Source: PXAP01 sp964421595 (GTDB lineage: Bacteria > Bacteroidota > Bacteroidia > Bacteroidales > PUMT01). Taken from it: a DNA stretch of 64,000 bases. Position 1 is the first letter of the stretch. Each line of letters opens with the position of its first letter. The DNA lies in the NCBI GenBank assembly GCA_964421595.1, contig CAYQXY010000021.1:22459-86458 (forward strand), in the 5' to 3' direction. The notes under the pieces are model-generated. The model did not search any database and was not told the DNA's origin. It saw only the letters and a program-made list of their open reading frames with translations. Position numbers and translations under genes: made by a program. Below, one piece after another: positions 6,995 through 16,690 of the stretch.

Positions 6995-9625
6995 TTACCT
7001 GAGACCAAAGCGGTAAGAAATTTTCAGCAGGAAAACATCATTTGCTTTTTTGTTTGTGAACAGCTCATCGAGGTTATTCCACAACAGAAACTCACCAGAA
7101 GACTGGCTATAGTCTCTCGACTGAGACCAGACCAGATACGCTGTTGATCCGGGCATAAACTCCCACCTGATGACAAGGTTCGACAACCATTCACTAATAT
7201 TGAAATCTGGTGCACCAAAATCATAATCATAGGTACCATCGCTGTTTTCGTCTATACTATAATAGCCATTATCCTGTGTTATCTGATCTGATGTAAATCC
7301 ATAGTAACGGTCTGATAATTTGCCGGCCCTGGGATCGGTGATCATTTTAAAATTGGTGTATTCACCTGTGGCAATGAATGGCTGCCCCCAGTATTGAATT
7401 GTCAGATCGGGAATAATAGTATAGTTTATCCTCAGAGACATACTGAGAACTTTCTGGTCGATTTTACCGAACAGGTATCTTTTCTCATCATTGTAATTAC
7501 GTTGTGCAACATATTGAAATTGATTCGACCGGTTCGAATAATCAGGATTTATTGATATCCGGATGCTATTTGCCGGTCTGATGGTGAGACTTGCACCTAA
7601 TGAATATGACATTGAAACATCCTCAGCCTGCCCGTTTACATGACTATATATTGTCCCTGATAATTTTTTCCTTGAATCGGATGAGACATTGTACCGCAAT
7701 CGCCAGGAATTCGGAAGATGCATCGACGGGCCTCCTCTAAGCATAGTGGTTGAAATATTTAGAAATTCGAACCCTCCACCGATGCCGGCACGCCAGAAAT
7801 TTTTCAGGCTGGCATTGACATTCCATTCATAGCCGGTACTCAGGAGGTTCCCGCCAAAATCACTGACTGTATATACGTCGTGGTTAAGGTGCAGGCTCCT
7901 GAAAATACTGAATGGTTCAGTAAAGTTGTAGCCTGTCCACAAAACATTGATGAACCAGTCCGCCTGCCTCATAAACCCCAAGTCGTTGATCTCAAGTCCC
8001 GGACTTTTCCAGTTGGACATAATGAGAAAATTCCATTTTCCCCCAATCTTACCAGCTTGCAATTTGCCACCAAAGCCCGAGAGGCTTGTGCGAGTTTCAT
8101 CCAGATCAACATGACCGGCATCGGGTCGTTGGAAATACCTTGCAGATGACCTCTGGGTTCTGGTTATAGATTCTGCTGATCCTTCCACATGACTCATATA
8201 CACGCTTGTTCCAATCACATAATTTCTTTCCTTAAAGTATTGGGTATAATCAATACCCGCGGTAGTGGCATTTTTATGGAGATAGTTCATTTCTGCCTCA
8301 TCAAGACGTCTGATGGTATTTGTAATAACCCCTCCAATTATTGCATTACCCTTGTTAAAATCTTTCTGGACTCTTGCCAGTGAATAGTTGGTAAGCGGTT
8401 CAACAACATCAGTTGATCTTAGTCCCGCCTTATCGATATCTGCTTTCACTTCTGCGGTTACAGTTTCAATAAGGCCTACCGATATTCCGTTTTTTGTTTT
8501 CCCGGTCAGTTTAGCTGCCCCCAGTATGTTGGTGAAGGTTGGCACATCAGCATATTCTCCGTCTTCAAGTGATGGATAACCATGAGGCCTTCTTCCGATA
8601 CGTCTTGAATAAAAGAGATTATCATTTCCTACATCTCCATCGCCCAGTCCGACATTAAAGCTTGTTATGCTGCTACCTTCAATAAAAAAGGGTCTTTTTT
8701 CCCTGTAAAAGGTCTCAAAAGCGGTAAGGTTAACTTCTGAAGGGTCGGCTTCAACCTGTCCGAAATCGGGTAGTAGTGTAAGATCAAGGGTAAGGTTATT
8801 TGTCACCCCGATTTTCGAATCCAGTCCAATTCTGAATTTAGGATCCCTGCCTGTCCTGAATGGATTGCCTTCCTGCGACTCATAAGTGTTATATGAGGAC
8901 ACCCCGTATGGCATAACATCAAACTGTTTTCTTGGCTCCACCTCAGCAAGGCCGCCCAGTTCACCTGCAAGATGAACAATACCCGGTGCATTGCGCGGTA
9001 TGGAAGGCCACAGGCTCATCTCATTATGTCTGAAAATTTGCCTGCCAACTATCAGTCCCCACACCTCGGCTGAATTCCTCTCAAACCTGAGCTGGGTAAA
9101 CGGTATTCTTATCTCTGCTGCCCAGCCCCAGTCATGTATACTTGTCTTTACCAGCCATATAGGATCCCAGGTGTGATCCTCATTTTGCCCGTCGTTTGAC
9201 ATGATAAAGTCAGACCTCACACCTGCCGAACTGACCCCAAATACAAATGCGGTCCGCAGATCATGATAACTGTCGAATCCAATAAAAACCTTATCACCAT
9301 CAGCATCATCCCTTCTGCTCATCCTGTTGTTTATACTGTCGGGCGAAGAGTCATAAGCTTTTATGGCAATGTACAAATTAACATCATCGTAGCAGATTTT
9401 GAATTCAGTGGGCTGAGAGGGCGGACGGTCCTCATATGGTTCTCTTTGTACAAAGCCTCCTTCCCAATCATTTACCTCCCATGCATCGTCGCTGAGTTCA
9501 CCATCTATTGCCGGTGGACTTTCAACCTTGTATGCTTCATAATACCTTTTTGTTTTATCCTGACTGTTCACTGTGAATATTGAGAAGTAAAGATAAAGCA
9601 AGCCAAAAAAGATGTTTTTCACCAT
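6995..9625 (-). CDS. DUF5916 protein: CBM9-like N-terminal domain and outer-membrane beta-barrel
   Basis: This 876-residue protein has a signal peptide (about residues 1-21, ending NSQ). It then has a carbohydrate-binding family 9-like domain: PPAIDGELSDDAWE, ICYDDVNLYIAIKAYDS and GWAAEIRIPFTQLRF. From about residue 230 it is DUF5916, with many alternating strands and the marker EKRPFFIEG. It ends in an aromatic beta-strand (LLKISYRFGLR), as outer-membrane barrels do. The likely place is the outer membrane, with the CBM9-like domain in the periplasm or outside. The function is not established; proteins of this type are often met near peptidases or polysaccharide genes. It converges on the NYN gene with 78 bases between. 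Confidence 0.88.
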   Translation of the reverse strand: MVKNIFFGLLYLYFSIFTVNSQDKTKRYYEAYKVESPPAIDGELSDDAWEVNDWEGGFVQREPYEDRPPSQPTEFKICYDDVNLYIAIKAYDSSPDSINNRMSRRDDADGDKVFIGFDSYHDLRTAFVFGVSSAGVRSDFIMSNDGQNEDHTWDPIWLVKTSIHDWGWAAEIRIPFTQLRFERNSAEVWGLIVGRQIFRHNEMSLWPSIPRNAPGIVHLAGELGGLAEVEPRKQFDVMPYGVSSYNTYESQEGNPFRTGRDPKFRIGLDSKIGVTNNLTLDLTLLPDFGQVEADPSEVNLTAFETFYREKRPFFIEGSSITSFNVGLGDGDVGNDNLFYSRRIGRRPHGYPSLEDGEYADVPTFTNILGAAKLTGKTKNGISVGLIETVTAEVKADIDKAGLRSTDVVEPLTNYSLARVQKDFNKGNAIIGGVITNTIRRLDEAEMNYLHKNATTAGIDYTQYFKERNYVIGTSVYMSHVEGSAESITRTQRSSARYFQRPDAGHVDLDETRTSLSGFGGKLQAGKIGGKWNFLIMSNWKSPGLEINDLGFMRQADWFINVLWTGYNFTEPFSIFRSLHLNHDVYTVSDFGGNLLSTGYEWNVNASLKNFWRAGIGGGFEFLNISTTMLRGGPSMHLPNSWRLRYNVSSDSRKKLSGTIYSHVNGQAEDVSMSYSLGASLTIRPANSIRISINPDYSNRSNQFQYVAQRNYNDEKRYLFGKIDQKVLSMSLRINYTIIPDLTIQYWGQPFIATGEYTNFKMITDPRAGKLSDRYYGFTSDQITQDNGYYSIDENSDGTYDYDFGAPDFNISEWLSNLVIRWEFMPGSTAYLVWSQSRDYSQSSGEFLLWNNLDELFTNKKANDVFLLKISYRFGLR

Positions 9626-9874
9626 AGCTGAACCTGTGTTTAATTATAGACGCACAAGCCACATATAAGTTACAGAAGTATTTAAATTAACTTACTTTTT
9701 CAGGCCAACTATAATAATTTTAGTTTATTACAGGTTATGAGCCAATATATCTACCTGATTTGCGGGACATTAATTTACTGAAATTCAAAATTAACATTTC
9801 TGATAAATCCCATAAAATATTAACCTCTTGTATTGACTTTAATTTCTTAAAAGCTTATATTTACTTTTTCTTAT

Positions 9875-9891
9875 ATAAGAATTATTCTTAT
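9875..9891. promoter_or_regulatory. Fur/PerR-type operator, perfect 8-1-8 palindrome
   Basis: ATAAGAAT-T-ATTCTTAT is a perfect inverted repeat, 18 bases before the perR start codon. The arrangement (two 7-8 base arms with one centre base) matches Fur-family boxes such as the PerR box. A possible promoter lies just upstream (TTGAC near 9833, TATATTTA near 9856), which would put the operator over the transcription start. The simplest reading is autoregulation of perR-katA. Confidence 0.75.
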
Positions 9892-9909
9892 TAACTTCAT
9901 AACTCAATT

Positions 9910-10335
9910 ATGCACTTAAGTGAATTGCGGAGCAGACTAACAGAAAGGGGGTTAAAGATAACCCCTCAGAGAATAGCTGTTTATGAGGCCCTTGTTAGTC
10001 TGAATGATCACCCTACTGCCGACCGCATAATTGATTATGTAAGAAAACATCATCCCAATATTGCTACGGGAACAGTCTATAAGGTGCTGGATACACTGTG
10101 CGCGAATCAGTTAATATGCAGAGTAAAAACCGAAAAGGATATTATGAGGTATGATGCTGTAACTGAAAGGCATCATCACCTTTATAGCAATGAATCCGAT
10201 CGTATCGAAGATTTTTGCGACCCTGAACTGGATGAACTGCTCATGAACTATTTCAGGAAAAAAGAATTATCAAATTTCAAGATCTCAGATATCAAACTGC
10301 ATATTGCCGGCAAGTTTTCTGACACCGGCAAATAG
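9910..10335 (+). CDS. perR: PerR-type peroxide-sensing repressor of the Fur family, without structural zinc site
   Basis: The 141-residue protein has the Fur winged helix (ITPQRIAVYEAL; NIATGTVYKVLDTL). Lined up with B. subtilis PerR, all five regulatory-metal ligands are present: His34, Asp82, His88, His90 and Asp101 (PerR 37, 85, 91, 93, 104). The Asp at the last position is the PerR hallmark. The two cysteines of the first structural CxxC are Ser93 and Ser96 here, and there is no C-terminal CxxC. In the family, Fe-loaded PerR represses and His oxidation by peroxide releases it. katA follows 65 bases downstream, and a palindrome precedes the gene. Loss of the zinc site is unusual but known in some PerR proteins. 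Confidence 0.88.
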   Translation: MHLSELRSRLTERGLKITPQRIAVYEALVSLNDHPTADRIIDYVRKHHPNIATGTVYKVLDTLCANQLICRVKTEKDIMRYDAVTERHHHLYSNESDRIEDFCDPELDELLMNYFRKKELSNFKISDIKLHIAGKFSDTGK

Positions 10336-10340
10336 TCTCA

Positions 10341-10357
10341 CAGGCAATCAATGCCTG
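10341..10357 (+). other. Short intercistronic hairpin between perR and katA
   Basis: CAGGCA-ATCAA-TGCCTG forms a 6-bp stem with a 5-base loop right after the perR stop. It has no T-run, so it is unlikely to end transcription by itself. It could modulate read-through or mRNA stability. Confidence 0.35.
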
Positions 10358-10400
10358 AACCCTGTTAATTTTCAATCTGCTAATCAAATAATAATTTATT

Positions 10401-11879
10401 ATGGAAGAGAAAAAGAAAAAACTTACGACCGCGTCAGGCATTCCTTATGCCAAAAATGAAGACAGCATGACTGTTGGTCCGCGCGGACCAGTGTTGCTTC
10501 AGGATTATATACTGCATGAAAAAATGGCTCATTTCAACAGGGAACGTATCCCCGAAAGGGTGGTTCATGCCAAAGGTACCGGTGCATTTGGCACTTTCCG
10601 CGTCACACATGATATAACCAGGTATACCCGGGCCGGTTTGTTCAGCAAGGTTGGCAATGAATGTAAGGTATTTCTCAGGTTTTCTACTGTTGGAGGTGAA
10701 AAGGGCAGCGCCGATACCGAAAGGGATCCCAGGGGCTTTGCAATGAAATTCTATACTGAAGACGGGAACTGGGATCTTGTTGGTAACAATACCCCGGTGT
10801 TTTTTATAAAAGATCCCAAAAAGTTTGGCGATTTTATCCACACCCAGAAGCGTAATCCCAAAACCAACCTGAAAGATGCAAATATGTTCTGGGATTTTCT
10901 TAGTTTGAACCCGGAGAGTCTGCACCAGGTGATGATACTTTTCAGCGATCGGGGTACTCCTTACAGCTACAGGCATATGCATGGATTCGGCAGTCATACC
11001 TTCAGCATGATAAATGCACAGGATGAGCGTGTATGGGTTAAATTCCATGTTAAAACAAACCAGGGAATAAAAAACTTTACCGGTGCCGAAGCAGAAGAAA
11101 TGAAAGGAAAGGATCCTGACTGGGCCCAGGGTGACCTGGTGAAGGCAATCGAATCGGGAGAGTTCCCGTCATGGTCCTTCAAAATACAGGTAATGACTCA
11201 GGAGCAGGCAAAAAGTTTCAGGTGGAATCCCTTTGATCTTACCAAGGTGTGGCCTCAGGGTGATTTCCCCCTTATTGATGCTGGTCAGCTTGAACTTAAT
11301 AAAATTCCGGAAAATTACTTCCGCGATGTTGAACAGGCTGCCTTTGCTCCTGCCCATGTTCCTGACGGCATTGGATATTCATTCGATAAGATGCTCCAGG
11401 GAAGATTGCTTTCATATCCTGATGCACACCGTCACCGCCTGGGGCCGAATTATGAACAAATTCCCGTAAACAGGCCACTGAGCCAGGTTCACAATTATCA
11501 GCGTGATGGGTTCATGCGTGTAGATGAAAATGGTGGTGACACTCCGAACTACTCACCCAACAGTTTCGATAATATTGAAACAGATCATTCTTACAGGGAG
11601 CCGAAAATGGAGCTCGATTCCAATGTTGCCGACTGGTTCGACCGGAACGAAAATGATGATGACCACTGGACACAGCCTGGACTCCTTTTCAGAAAAGTGA
11701 TGACCGACCAGGAAAGGGAGAATACAATAAATAATTTCATTGGCCATATGAAGGGTATCAACGGGCCAAAACGAGAGGAAATAATCGGCAGGCAACTTGG
11801 CCATTTTTATAAGGCCGACAAGGAACTGGCAATGAGGGTAGCAGAGGGACTGAACGTTACCATGGATTTTAATTCATAA
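10401..11879 (+). CDS. katA: Monofunctional haem catalase
   Basis: The 492-residue enzyme has every catalase hallmark: catalytic His56 in RVVHAKGTGAFG, Asn129 in DLVGNNTPVFF, the haem-side motif FSTVGGEKGSADTERDPRG, and proximal haem ligand Tyr339 in GRLLSYPDAHRHRLG. It is the small-subunit (clade 3-like) length with no C-terminal flavodoxin-like domain. It converts hydrogen peroxide to water and oxygen in the cytoplasm and has no signal peptide. It lies 65 bases after perR on the same strand, so both are probably made from one peroxide-induced transcript. A strong terminator follows. Confidence 0.98.
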   Translation: MEEKKKKLTTASGIPYAKNEDSMTVGPRGPVLLQDYILHEKMAHFNRERIPERVVHAKGTGAFGTFRVTHDITRYTRAGLFSKVGNECKVFLRFSTVGGEKGSADTERDPRGFAMKFYTEDGNWDLVGNNTPVFFIKDPKKFGDFIHTQKRNPKTNLKDANMFWDFLSLNPESLHQVMILFSDRGTPYSYRHMHGFGSHTFSMINAQDERVWVKFHVKTNQGIKNFTGAEAEEMKGKDPDWAQGDLVKAIESGEFPSWSFKIQVMTQEQAKSFRWNPFDLTKVWPQGDFPLIDAGQLELNKIPENYFRDVEQAAFAPAHVPDGIGYSFDKMLQGRLLSYPDAHRHRLGPNYEQIPVNRPLSQVHNYQRDGFMRVDENGGDTPNYSPNSFDNIETDHSYREPKMELDSNVADWFDRNENDDDHWTQPGLLFRKVMTDQERENTINNFIGHMKGINGPKREEIIGRQLGHFYKADKELAMRVAEGLNVTMDFNS

Positions 11880-11907
11880 CAAACCTCAATACCAGTTTAT
11901 AATACTC

Positions 11908-11946
11908 AGGGGGGAATAGCTGTCAGGGCAATTCCCCTCTTTTTTA
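11908..11946 (+). terminator. Rho-independent terminator after katA
   Basis: A 10-bp stem (one G-T pair), arms 11908-11917 and 11931-11940, loop of 13 bases, is followed directly by a run of T. It lies about 30 bases after the katA stop. Confidence 0.85.
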
Positions 11947-12065
11947 ATATTTGATGGCAAAAGTGAGTCAGGAAGTTGAGGAGTGAAATCGGGAGCGGGA
12001 AGTGCAGGTAATGCCATAAAAAGAATTAATTTTGATATTGGTTTTTTAAAATAACAACATAAAAT

Positions 12066-13016
12066 ATGAGAGTTTTTTTGATAATTGCTTCTCTGTTATG
12101 TGTGTTCGGGGCATCATTGCCGGGAGCATATAGATCAGGTGATCCTGTTAAAGACAGCCTCAGCTACCAGCCGGAAAACATTTTTCCTCCGGTTCAGGAA
12201 ACTTTGGGTGAAAACTCTTCATTGCTATGGCAGATAAGTGGTAACGGACTTGAAGAACCTTCCTATCTTTTCGGGACACTGCACCTGATATGCCCCGAAA
12301 GGTTTAGCTTTCCTGTTGAATGGATGTACTATTTCTACAATACCAGCCGGTTGGTTCTTGAGCTGGACCTTTCAGATAGCCGGCTAGCTCAGGAATTCCA
12401 GGAAGGTATGTTCATGACCGACGGGAATTCGATAGAAGGCCTGCTTGATACACAAGACCTTCAGATACTGGCTGACTTCCTTGCCGATAGTGTTGACCTT
12501 GATATTACACATACCCGCAGGATAATGCCAATGCTTTTATCGGCATTTTTATATCCCCATATGCTCCGGTGTCAGCCGGAAAGTTATGATTACTATTTAA
12601 CTGGCATAGCTCTCCAGAATGATTATGAGATCAGGGCTCTTGAAACGGTTTCCGATCAGCTTTCATTTTTCCGGGCAATACCATATAAAGAACAGGCCTC
12701 TTTACTAATGGAAATGATCAGCAAATATGAAGAGACAAGAGAGTTATACAATAATATGGTTGACCTTTATCTTGAACATGACTTATATGGTTTGTTTCGA
12801 TTGGTGATGGATGAATCAATGGGGATCCCGGAATTTGATAAAATATTTCTGGCCGAAAGAAATGTTGCCTGGATGGAGCACCTTGTAGGTAATATTAATG
12901 AAACACCTTCATTTATTGCAGTAGGTGCCGGGCATCTGCCAGGTGAACAAGGATTGATTAAGTTGCTGGAAGCTGAAGGATATCATCTTGAACCTGTGTT
13001 TCCTGATCATAAATGA
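12066..13016 (+). CDS. TraB/GumN-family protein
   Basis: This 316-residue protein has an N-terminal hydrophobic segment (residues 3-20) and then the TraB/GumN fold. The marks are LLWQISGNG, GTLH with His73, LVLELDLSDS and the late GAGH with His290. These glycine-histidine motifs and an acidic residue form the proposed metal site shared with the eukaryotic TIKI proteases. The activity of bacterial members is not established. The hydrophobic segment suggests export or anchoring. Residues 12-43 line up without gaps with the start of the membrane protein downstream (CxFGxxLxGAYxSGxP), which is not part of the TraB fold and is reported as a finding. Confidence 0.88.
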   Translation: MRVFLIIASLLCVFGASLPGAYRSGDPVKDSLSYQPENIFPPVQETLGENSSLLWQISGNGLEEPSYLFGTLHLICPERFSFPVEWMYYFYNTSRLVLELDLSDSRLAQEFQEGMFMTDGNSIEGLLDTQDLQILADFLADSVDLDITHTRRIMPMLLSAFLYPHMLRCQPESYDYYLTGIALQNDYEIRALETVSDQLSFFRAIPYKEQASLLMEMISKYEETRELYNNMVDLYLEHDLYGLFRLVMDESMGIPEFDKIFLAERNVAWMEHLVGNINETPSFIAVGAGHLPGEQGLIKLLEAEGYHLEPVFPDHK

Positions 13017-13262
13017 TATCATAAGCTGGTATATCAGCCGTGGAAGAAATAAAACCGGGATCAGGGAAGTCTTATTGACCTTTGATCATTAGTGTTGCGT
13101 TATTAAATTTACGACTTCCGAATATGTCAGTAAATTAATGTTTAAAGAGTAATGTGCTTTTTTGATTTCAAAAATAATTAAGATTGTTTTATCTCTTAAT
13201 CAACTGATTATAAGGCGTCAACCTGTACTTAAAGTGATGGTTTGTTAAATTGGAATAAAATT

Positions 13263-14345
13263 ATGGGAAAGAGGGTCCTGTCAGTTATCATAGCCATAAT
13301 ATGCCTGTTTGGCTCACCATTGCTGGGAGCATATTTGTCAGGCAAACCTTTGGGAGAATATCTCTGCTTCCCACCAGTCAGTGTTTTTTCATCGGTTAAC
13401 CCGGCACCATTTTCATGGGTCGCATTCATCTTAATTCTCATCCTTATAATTGCTGTGATGACACCATTTTTAATCAGGGTTCTTACATCACAGAAAAAAA
13501 CAGAGATTAACCAGCCGGAAAAACACCGCTTCCCGGGATGGGGATGGGCCGGCCTTATAATACTAATCGCAGGATGGATCCTTGCCTGGACCAGGTTTCC
13601 CTGGTTCAGTGATTACCAGACCCATACCTTTACAGTTCCCTGGATAGGATATATCATCCTCATCAATGCGATCACCTACATGCGAAGTGGCAGGTCAATG
13701 ATCACCCATCACGCCGGTTACCTTGCAGCTCTGTTTCTTTTCAGTGCAGTTTTCTGGTGGTACTTTGAATTCCTCAATCAATTTGTCAGAAACTGGTATT
13801 ATGTTAATGAAGAGACACTCACCAATAGAGAATACTTTCTTTTTGCAACCTTACCATTTGCTACAGTATTACCGGCGGTGACAGGTACACGCGATCTGCT
13901 CAGCACATTTCCGCATCTTAGCGCCGGACTTGATGATTTTATCAGGGTAAGGATAAGACAACCCAGCCGGACGGGTTTAGTTGGGGGAATAGCTGCTGTA
14001 CTGGGACTTGCACTGATCGGGGTATGGCCTGACCACATGTTTCCCATGTTGTGGATCGGACCACTGGTGTTGCTGGCAGCAATTGTGCTGGTTTTAAGGG
14101 GTGGAGGAGTGATGGCCGACCTGGAAAGGGGAGACTGGCGGAATATCTACCTGCTGGCACTGGCTGCCCTGGTATGCGGATTTTTTTGGGAAATGTGGAA
14201 TCATTTCAGCTTAACCCGCTGGGAATATTCGGTTCCCCTGGTTGACAGGTTTCATATTTTTGCAATGCCCTTGCTGGGCTATGCCGGTTATCTTCCTTTT
14301 GGCCTCCAGTGCGGACTGGCTGCCTGGCTTGTCAAAAAATCCTGA
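13263..14345 (+). CDS. Polytopic membrane protein, family not recognised
   Basis: The 360-residue protein has about ten hydrophobic segments, including residues 5-20, 47-69 and 88-108, and a conserved-looking start GAYLSGKPLGEYLCFPP. Other distinctive stretches are FPWFSDYQTHTFTVPWIGY, FWWYFEFLNQFVRNWYY and GFFWEMWNHFSLTRWEYSVP, rich in aromatic residues. I know no defined function. I chose the ATG at 13263 over a TTG at 13242 because it places the hydrophobic start where the TraB-like neighbour has it. The 246-base gap to that gene leaves room for a separate promoter. Its first 40 residues resemble those of the neighbour in protein and partly in DNA. Confidence 0.8.
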   Translation: MGKRVLSVIIAIICLFGSPLLGAYLSGKPLGEYLCFPPVSVFSSVNPAPFSWVAFILILILIIAVMTPFLIRVLTSQKKTEINQPEKHRFPGWGWAGLIILIAGWILAWTRFPWFSDYQTHTFTVPWIGYIILINAITYMRSGRSMITHHAGYLAALFLFSAVFWWYFEFLNQFVRNWYYVNEETLTNREYFLFATLPFATVLPAVTGTRDLLSTFPHLSAGLDDFIRVRIRQPSRTGLVGGIAAVLGLALIGVWPDHMFPMLWIGPLVLLAAIVLVLRGGGVMADLERGDWRNIYLLALAALVCGFFWEMWNHFSLTRWEYSVPLVDRFHIFAMPLLGYAGYLPFGLQCGLAAWLVKKS

Positions 14346-14458
14346 TCGTAAAATAGTCACACAGGCAACACGAACTTTAATTATATTTTTATTTGTATAT
14401 TGTCAGAGAATAAAAGATCCATGAACAATTTCTATCACCATTTTAATCACTTCCAGAT

Positions 14459-16501
14459 ATGACAAATATTTTAGGGTTTATAATTTTATTGCTTATGTCA
14501 ACTTCTGTTTCCTTTTCAAATGAGTCAGCTTCAGGTGAAGAAAGGTTGCTTTCAGCCGGGGTTACCTGGAAAATGAAAAGAATCGGCTCACCTGTAATTT
14601 CACCTGACGGCAAATGGGTAGTTGCGCCTGTAACACGCTATAATACTGATGACGATAAAAGCCATACTGACCTTTGGCTGTTTTCACCTGATGGCTCAAT
14701 TGAAAGACAACTTACAATTACCGGCTTTGCAGATGGTCAGCCGGTATTTAGTCCTGATGGCTCAAAACTTGCATTTGTAAGTCGCCGCGATGATGATGAT
14801 GCCTCCCAGATCTATCTTCTTCCTATTAACGAGCCTGGTGAAGCTATACGCCTGACGGAAATACCCACCGGGGTAAGTGCGCCTAAATGGGCAGGTGATT
14901 ATATTTATTTCATTAGCAGCGTATGGCCTGAGATGAACCGTGACGAGATGAAAGAAAAGATTAAAAGAAATAAAGAATCCAAAATGTCTGCCCGCACATG
15001 GAATTTATTGCCTTATTCTCACTGGGACCAGTGGCTGGATGAAGAACGGCAGGCACATCTGTTCAGAATCCCTTCCAAAGGTGGTGATACAGAAGACATT
15101 ACCATGCAAACCGGATGGGAATTACCAAGGTCAGCACAGGGTTCTTCCAGTTATGATGTTTCTGCCGACGGACAATTCGTGGCCTTCACGGCCGACAGCA
15201 AGCGTGACGGAGTAGATCCCAACCTGGATATATTCCTTGTCAGGGCAGGAAGTTCAGAAGCAATTAACATTACTGAAGAGAACGAAGCTACAGATGGTGG
15301 TCCGCTATTCAGCCCCGATAACCGCTACCTTGCATATACAAGGCAGGAGATCAAAGGATTCTATGCTGATACAAGAAGGCTGGTGCTTCATGACCTTAAA
15401 ACCGGAGTTCAAAGGGTGATAGCCGGTGACTGGGACAGGTCGGCCGACGGACTGGTATGGATTTCTGATGCATCGGGCCTGTATGGAGCAATTGATGATG
15501 CAGGAACAAGCAGAATCTACCATATTGATATAAATAAACCAGGAGTAAGTGAAGTTACGGGTGAGACAAGTTTTTCAGGACTTTCAATATCAGGCAACGG
15601 CACTCTCGTGGCCGTCAACCAGAGTTTTCTCTATCCTCCGCGAATTGTTGTTGTGAACACTTCCAGTGGCAATGCAAGAAGAATTGATACATTTAATGAC
15701 ACTGTTCTGTCTGATGTAGACATGGGCACTTATGAATCGGTTACCTATAAGGGTTCAGAAGGCCGCGATATACAGATGTGGGTTCATTATCCTCCCGGTT
15801 TTGACAGGAATAAAAAATATCCGCTCTTTTTACTTATCCACGGGGGGCCACATAGCGCAATAACAGATGGATTCCATTTCCGGTGGAATGCACAGACATT
15901 TGCTTCATGGGGATATGTTACGGCATGGACTAATTTTCACGGATCTTCGGGTTTCGGACAGGATTTTGCCGATGCAATAAACCCCGACTGGATCACCAGG
16001 CCTTATGATGATATAATCAATGCGGCCGACTGGTTTGCAGGTCAGTCATGGATAGATGAAAACAGGATGGTTGCAGGAGGTGGCAGTTACGGAGGTTATA
16101 TGTCAAGTATACTGCTGGGAAGGGAACATCCTTTCAAGACCCTGATTATACATGCTGCCGTCTATAACCTTTACAGCCAGATGGCAAGTGATTTTGCTGT
16201 CCATTCAACCAGATTCGGCGATTACTGGGATGATCCGTCCATATACAGGGAGCTTTCACCGCATTATTATGCAGGGAACTTTAATACACCGGCGCTTATC
16301 ATTCACGGACAACTGGACTACAGGGTGCCTGTCGGACAGGGCTTTGAATTGTTCCGCACTTTACAGCACCGCGGTGTTGATTCACGGTTGATTTACTTCC
16401 CGGATGAAAACCACTGGATACTGAAGCCAAATAATTCCATATACTGGTATTCACAGGTAAGGGAATGGATTGAAAAATATGCAGCCCCGGGAGGGATGTA
16501 A
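14459..16501 (+). CDS. S9-family peptidase (prolyl oligopeptidase/acylaminoacyl peptidase type), secreted
   Basis: This 680-residue protein has a signal peptide (about residues 1-21). An N-terminal WD40-like beta-propeller follows, with repeated SPDGKW/SPDGSKLAF motifs (residues 40-350). The C-terminal alpha/beta-hydrolase domain holds Ser543 in GGGSYGGYMSS, Asp620 in GQLDYRVPV and His652 in DENHWI. The family cleaves short peptides after proline or removes N-terminal acyl residues or dipeptides. Dipeptidyl-peptidase-like enzymes of this shape are common in peptide-feeding Bacteroidota. The likely site is the periplasm. No type IX sorting domain is visible at the C-terminus. It converges on the S8 peptidase gene. 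Confidence 0.94.
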   Translation: MTNILGFIILLLMSTSVSFSNESASGEERLLSAGVTWKMKRIGSPVISPDGKWVVAPVTRYNTDDDKSHTDLWLFSPDGSIERQLTITGFADGQPVFSPDGSKLAFVSRRDDDDASQIYLLPINEPGEAIRLTEIPTGVSAPKWAGDYIYFISSVWPEMNRDEMKEKIKRNKESKMSARTWNLLPYSHWDQWLDEERQAHLFRIPSKGGDTEDITMQTGWELPRSAQGSSSYDVSADGQFVAFTADSKRDGVDPNLDIFLVRAGSSEAINITEENEATDGGPLFSPDNRYLAYTRQEIKGFYADTRRLVLHDLKTGVQRVIAGDWDRSADGLVWISDASGLYGAIDDAGTSRIYHIDINKPGVSEVTGETSFSGLSISGNGTLVAVNQSFLYPPRIVVVNTSSGNARRIDTFNDTVLSDVDMGTYESVTYKGSEGRDIQMWVHYPPGFDRNKKYPLFLLIHGGPHSAITDGFHFRWNAQTFASWGYVTAWTNFHGSSGFGQDFADAINPDWITRPYDDIINAADWFAGQSWIDENRMVAGGGSYGGYMSSILLGREHPFKTLIIHAAVYNLYSQMASDFAVHSTRFGDYWDDPSIYRELSPHYYAGNFNTPALIIHGQLDYRVPVGQGFELFRTLQHRGVDSRLIYFPDENHWILKPNNSIYWYSQVREWIEKYAAPGGM

Positions 16502-16690
16502 ATTGTCAGTTCAATGTACCAGCCTGGAAACACTTAAAATCCCGGCAGGGCAGCTTGAGTTGATTGTTTACCACGTCAGAACCGGGGAGGTTAATATAAA
16601 CCTGTCTTGAATTCAGGACTAATACGTTTGATATTAGTAGAAACAGGTATATCTGTGCCCTCCAAGAGCTTACATTCTATGGGACGCCGG

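Noticed and set aside
10434..11048. A 204-codon frame antisense to katA
   Set aside because: Shadow of the catalase gene.
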